From contig JAJRPF010000020.1 of NCBI GenBank assembly GCA_024280885.1, forward strand, positions 88,697 to 152,696: 64,000 bases of DNA, in the 5' to 3' direction. The translations under genes were made by a program, and so were the position numbers. The notes beneath the pieces are model-generated. The model was not told where the DNA came from. It searched no databases and worked only from the letters and a program-made list of their open reading frames with translations. This DNA is from Planctomycetota bacterium (lineage in GTDB: Bacteria; Planctomycetota; JAJSAM01; JAJVHW01). This document shows positions 62,957-64,000 of the stretch, piece by piece. Each line of letters starts with the position of its first letter. Positions within the stretch are counted from its first letter, which is position 1.

Positions 62957-64000
62957 ATGGATCAGAGACAACTCAAGCTGGTGGGGCCGCTCGTGGCCTG
63001 CGGCGCGCTGCCCTCCGACGAGGCGAACGTGTGTCTGCGGCTCTGGCAGGAACTGCAGAAGAAGGGGCAGAACGTCTCGCTCTTCGCCGTTCTCGTGAAG
63101 AAGGGTCTGATGACCCGCACGCAGGTTCTCGTGCTCACGGGCAAGCCGCTCGAGGAGCATCAGCCTTTCGACGACTACAAGTTGCTGCGCAAGGTCGGCG
63201 AGGGCGGCATGGCGGACGTCTACGAGGCCACGTACCAACCGCTGCAAGCGCGCGTGGCGCTGAAGATCTTGAAGACCGAGTTCGCACTGCAAGAGCGCTA
63301 TCGGCTGCGTTTCAAGCGCGAGGCGGCGATCCTCCTGCACCTGGATCACGAGAATATCGTCGACGGGCGCGAGCACGGTTCGCAGGACGGGACCGACTTC
63401 TACGCGATGGGCTTCGTCGACGGGATCTCCGTGCTGGAACTACTCGAGCATCAATTGGACCTCGGTGAGGGCTTGGCGCTGCACGTCGCCTGCCAGGTCG
63501 GCGAGGCCCTCCAGCACATGCTCGAATGCGGCGTGGTACATCGCGATATCAAGCCCGGCAACCTCGTCGTGGACCAAGAGGGCACAACCCGCATCATCGA
63601 CTTCGGCCTCGCAAAGCTCATGCAGGGGATGCGCGAGGATACTGCGGAATCGATGACGGTCGGCACGCCGGAGTACATGTCTCCCGAGCAGGCGCGCGGC
63701 AATGCGCAACTCGACATCCGGACGGATATCTACTCGCTCGGCGTCTCGCTCTTCCAGATGCTGACCGGCGAGGTCCCGTTCCAGGGGACGCCCGAAGAGG
63801 TACTCGTTGCGCAGGTGAAGCAGGAACTGGAGATGACGCCGAAGCAGATGCAGCGCATCTCCCCGTCGGTGCAGTTCGTCATCCGCAAGGCCATGGCGAA
63901 GGACCCCGCGCATCGTTACGCGACGCCGCGCGAGATGGTGGACGACATCCAGGCCGTCGCAGGCGACATCATCGCGGCGCGCGGCCCGGTCCCGTCGATC
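62957..64000 (+). CDS. Ser/Thr protein kinase, active type (3' end off the window)
   Basis: 348 codons are visible to the window edge. An ~85-residue N-terminal helical domain (LPSDEANVCLRLWQELQKKG) precedes a Hanks kinase with all key residues: glycine loop VGEGGMADVY, VALKIL lysine, VVHRDIKPGNLV, IIDFGLAKL, GTPEYMSPEQA, and RTDIYSLGVSLFQMLTGEVP. It should be an active cytoplasmic kinase; membrane or sensor parts may lie beyond the edge. TACGAT is 8 nt before the ATG, suggesting a near-leaderless mRNA. Confidence 0.95.
   Translation, partial: MDQRQLKLVGPLVACGALPSDEANVCLRLWQELQKKGQNVSLFAVLVKKGLMTRTQVLVLTGKPLEEHQPFDDYKLLRKVGEGGMADVYEATYQPLQARVALKILKTEFALQERYRLRFKREAAILLHLDHENIVDGREHGSQDGTDFYAMGFVDGISVLELLEHQLDLGEGLALHVACQVGEALQHMLECGVVHRDIKPGNLVVDQEGTTRIIDFGLAKLMQGMREDTAESMTVGTPEYMSPEQARGNAQLDIRTDIYSLGVSLFQMLTGEVPFQGTPEEVLVAQVKQELEMTPKQMQRISPSVQFVIRKAMAKDPAHRYATPREMVDDIQAVAGDIIAARGPVPSI

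Overview
The window is GC-rich, densely coded DNA from a bacterium that looks like a member of the Planctomycetota or a relative. The reasons are three CRTAC1-type FG-GAP/ASPIC-UnbV proteins, eukaryote-like Ser/Thr kinase genes at both edges, many TPR/HEAT/LRR lipoproteins, a fused sulfate adenylyltransferase-APS kinase, and lineage-restricted families such as a DUF6677-like membrane protein. Genus and species cannot be read from the sequence. I found no rRNA, tRNA, CRISPR array, prophage or complete insertion sequence.

Layout. 1-8.1 kb: an edge-truncated pseudokinase with an FHA-like segment, a low-complexity protein, and a CRTAC1 plus TPR lipoprotein pair. 8.2-15 kb: ComF, an M28 peptidase, RecJ and SelB. 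15-31.5 kb: a glycine-rich secreted protein, TPR proteins, RNase D, FolC, AroB, and a large secreted protein with an HExxH motif. 31.5-40 kb: a Sec-containing thioredoxin/PDZ protein, then an operon of a thiol-rich membrane protein, a CRTAC1 lipoprotein, a small membrane protein and an ABC permease/ATPase, then Sat-CysC. 41-46.3 kb: a phosphorelay operon (PstS-like lipoprotein, hybrid histidine kinase, response regulator-ATPase). 46.6-50.4 kb: DprA, a Phd/PIN toxin-antitoxin pair and a secreted protein with a duplicated domain. 50.5-57.3 kb: a second, CRTAC1-type selenoprotein, NUDIX, DUF6677-like, thioesterase and HEAT genes. 57.4-62.2 kb: three glycosyltransferases, a sulfotransferase remnant and a histidine kinase. 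62.9-64 kb: the start of an active-type Ser/Thr kinase.

The strongest discovery is selenocysteine use. The window encodes SelB, and two other genes are each interrupted only by in-frame TGA codons, at positions where read-through rebuilds a coherent protein. The gene at 31561-32922 carries two TGAs, giving a predicted U-x-x-U-x-x-C thioredoxin-like active site. The gene at 50492-52987 carries one TGA, giving U-T-C between the FG-GAP half and the UnbV half of a CRTAC1 protein. A conventional gene caller would split or truncate both.

The second discovery is regulatory. The competence genes comF and dprA lie 38 kb apart but share a 35-nt upstream sequence, 29 of 35 identical, ending exactly at each ATG. 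It has the layout of an ECF-sigma promoter (TGTAAC, 16 nt, CGACCT, 7 nt, start codon). Seven other genes have a -10-like hexamer exactly 7 nt before the start codon and no Shine-Dalgarno sequence, which suggests that leaderless mRNAs are common here.
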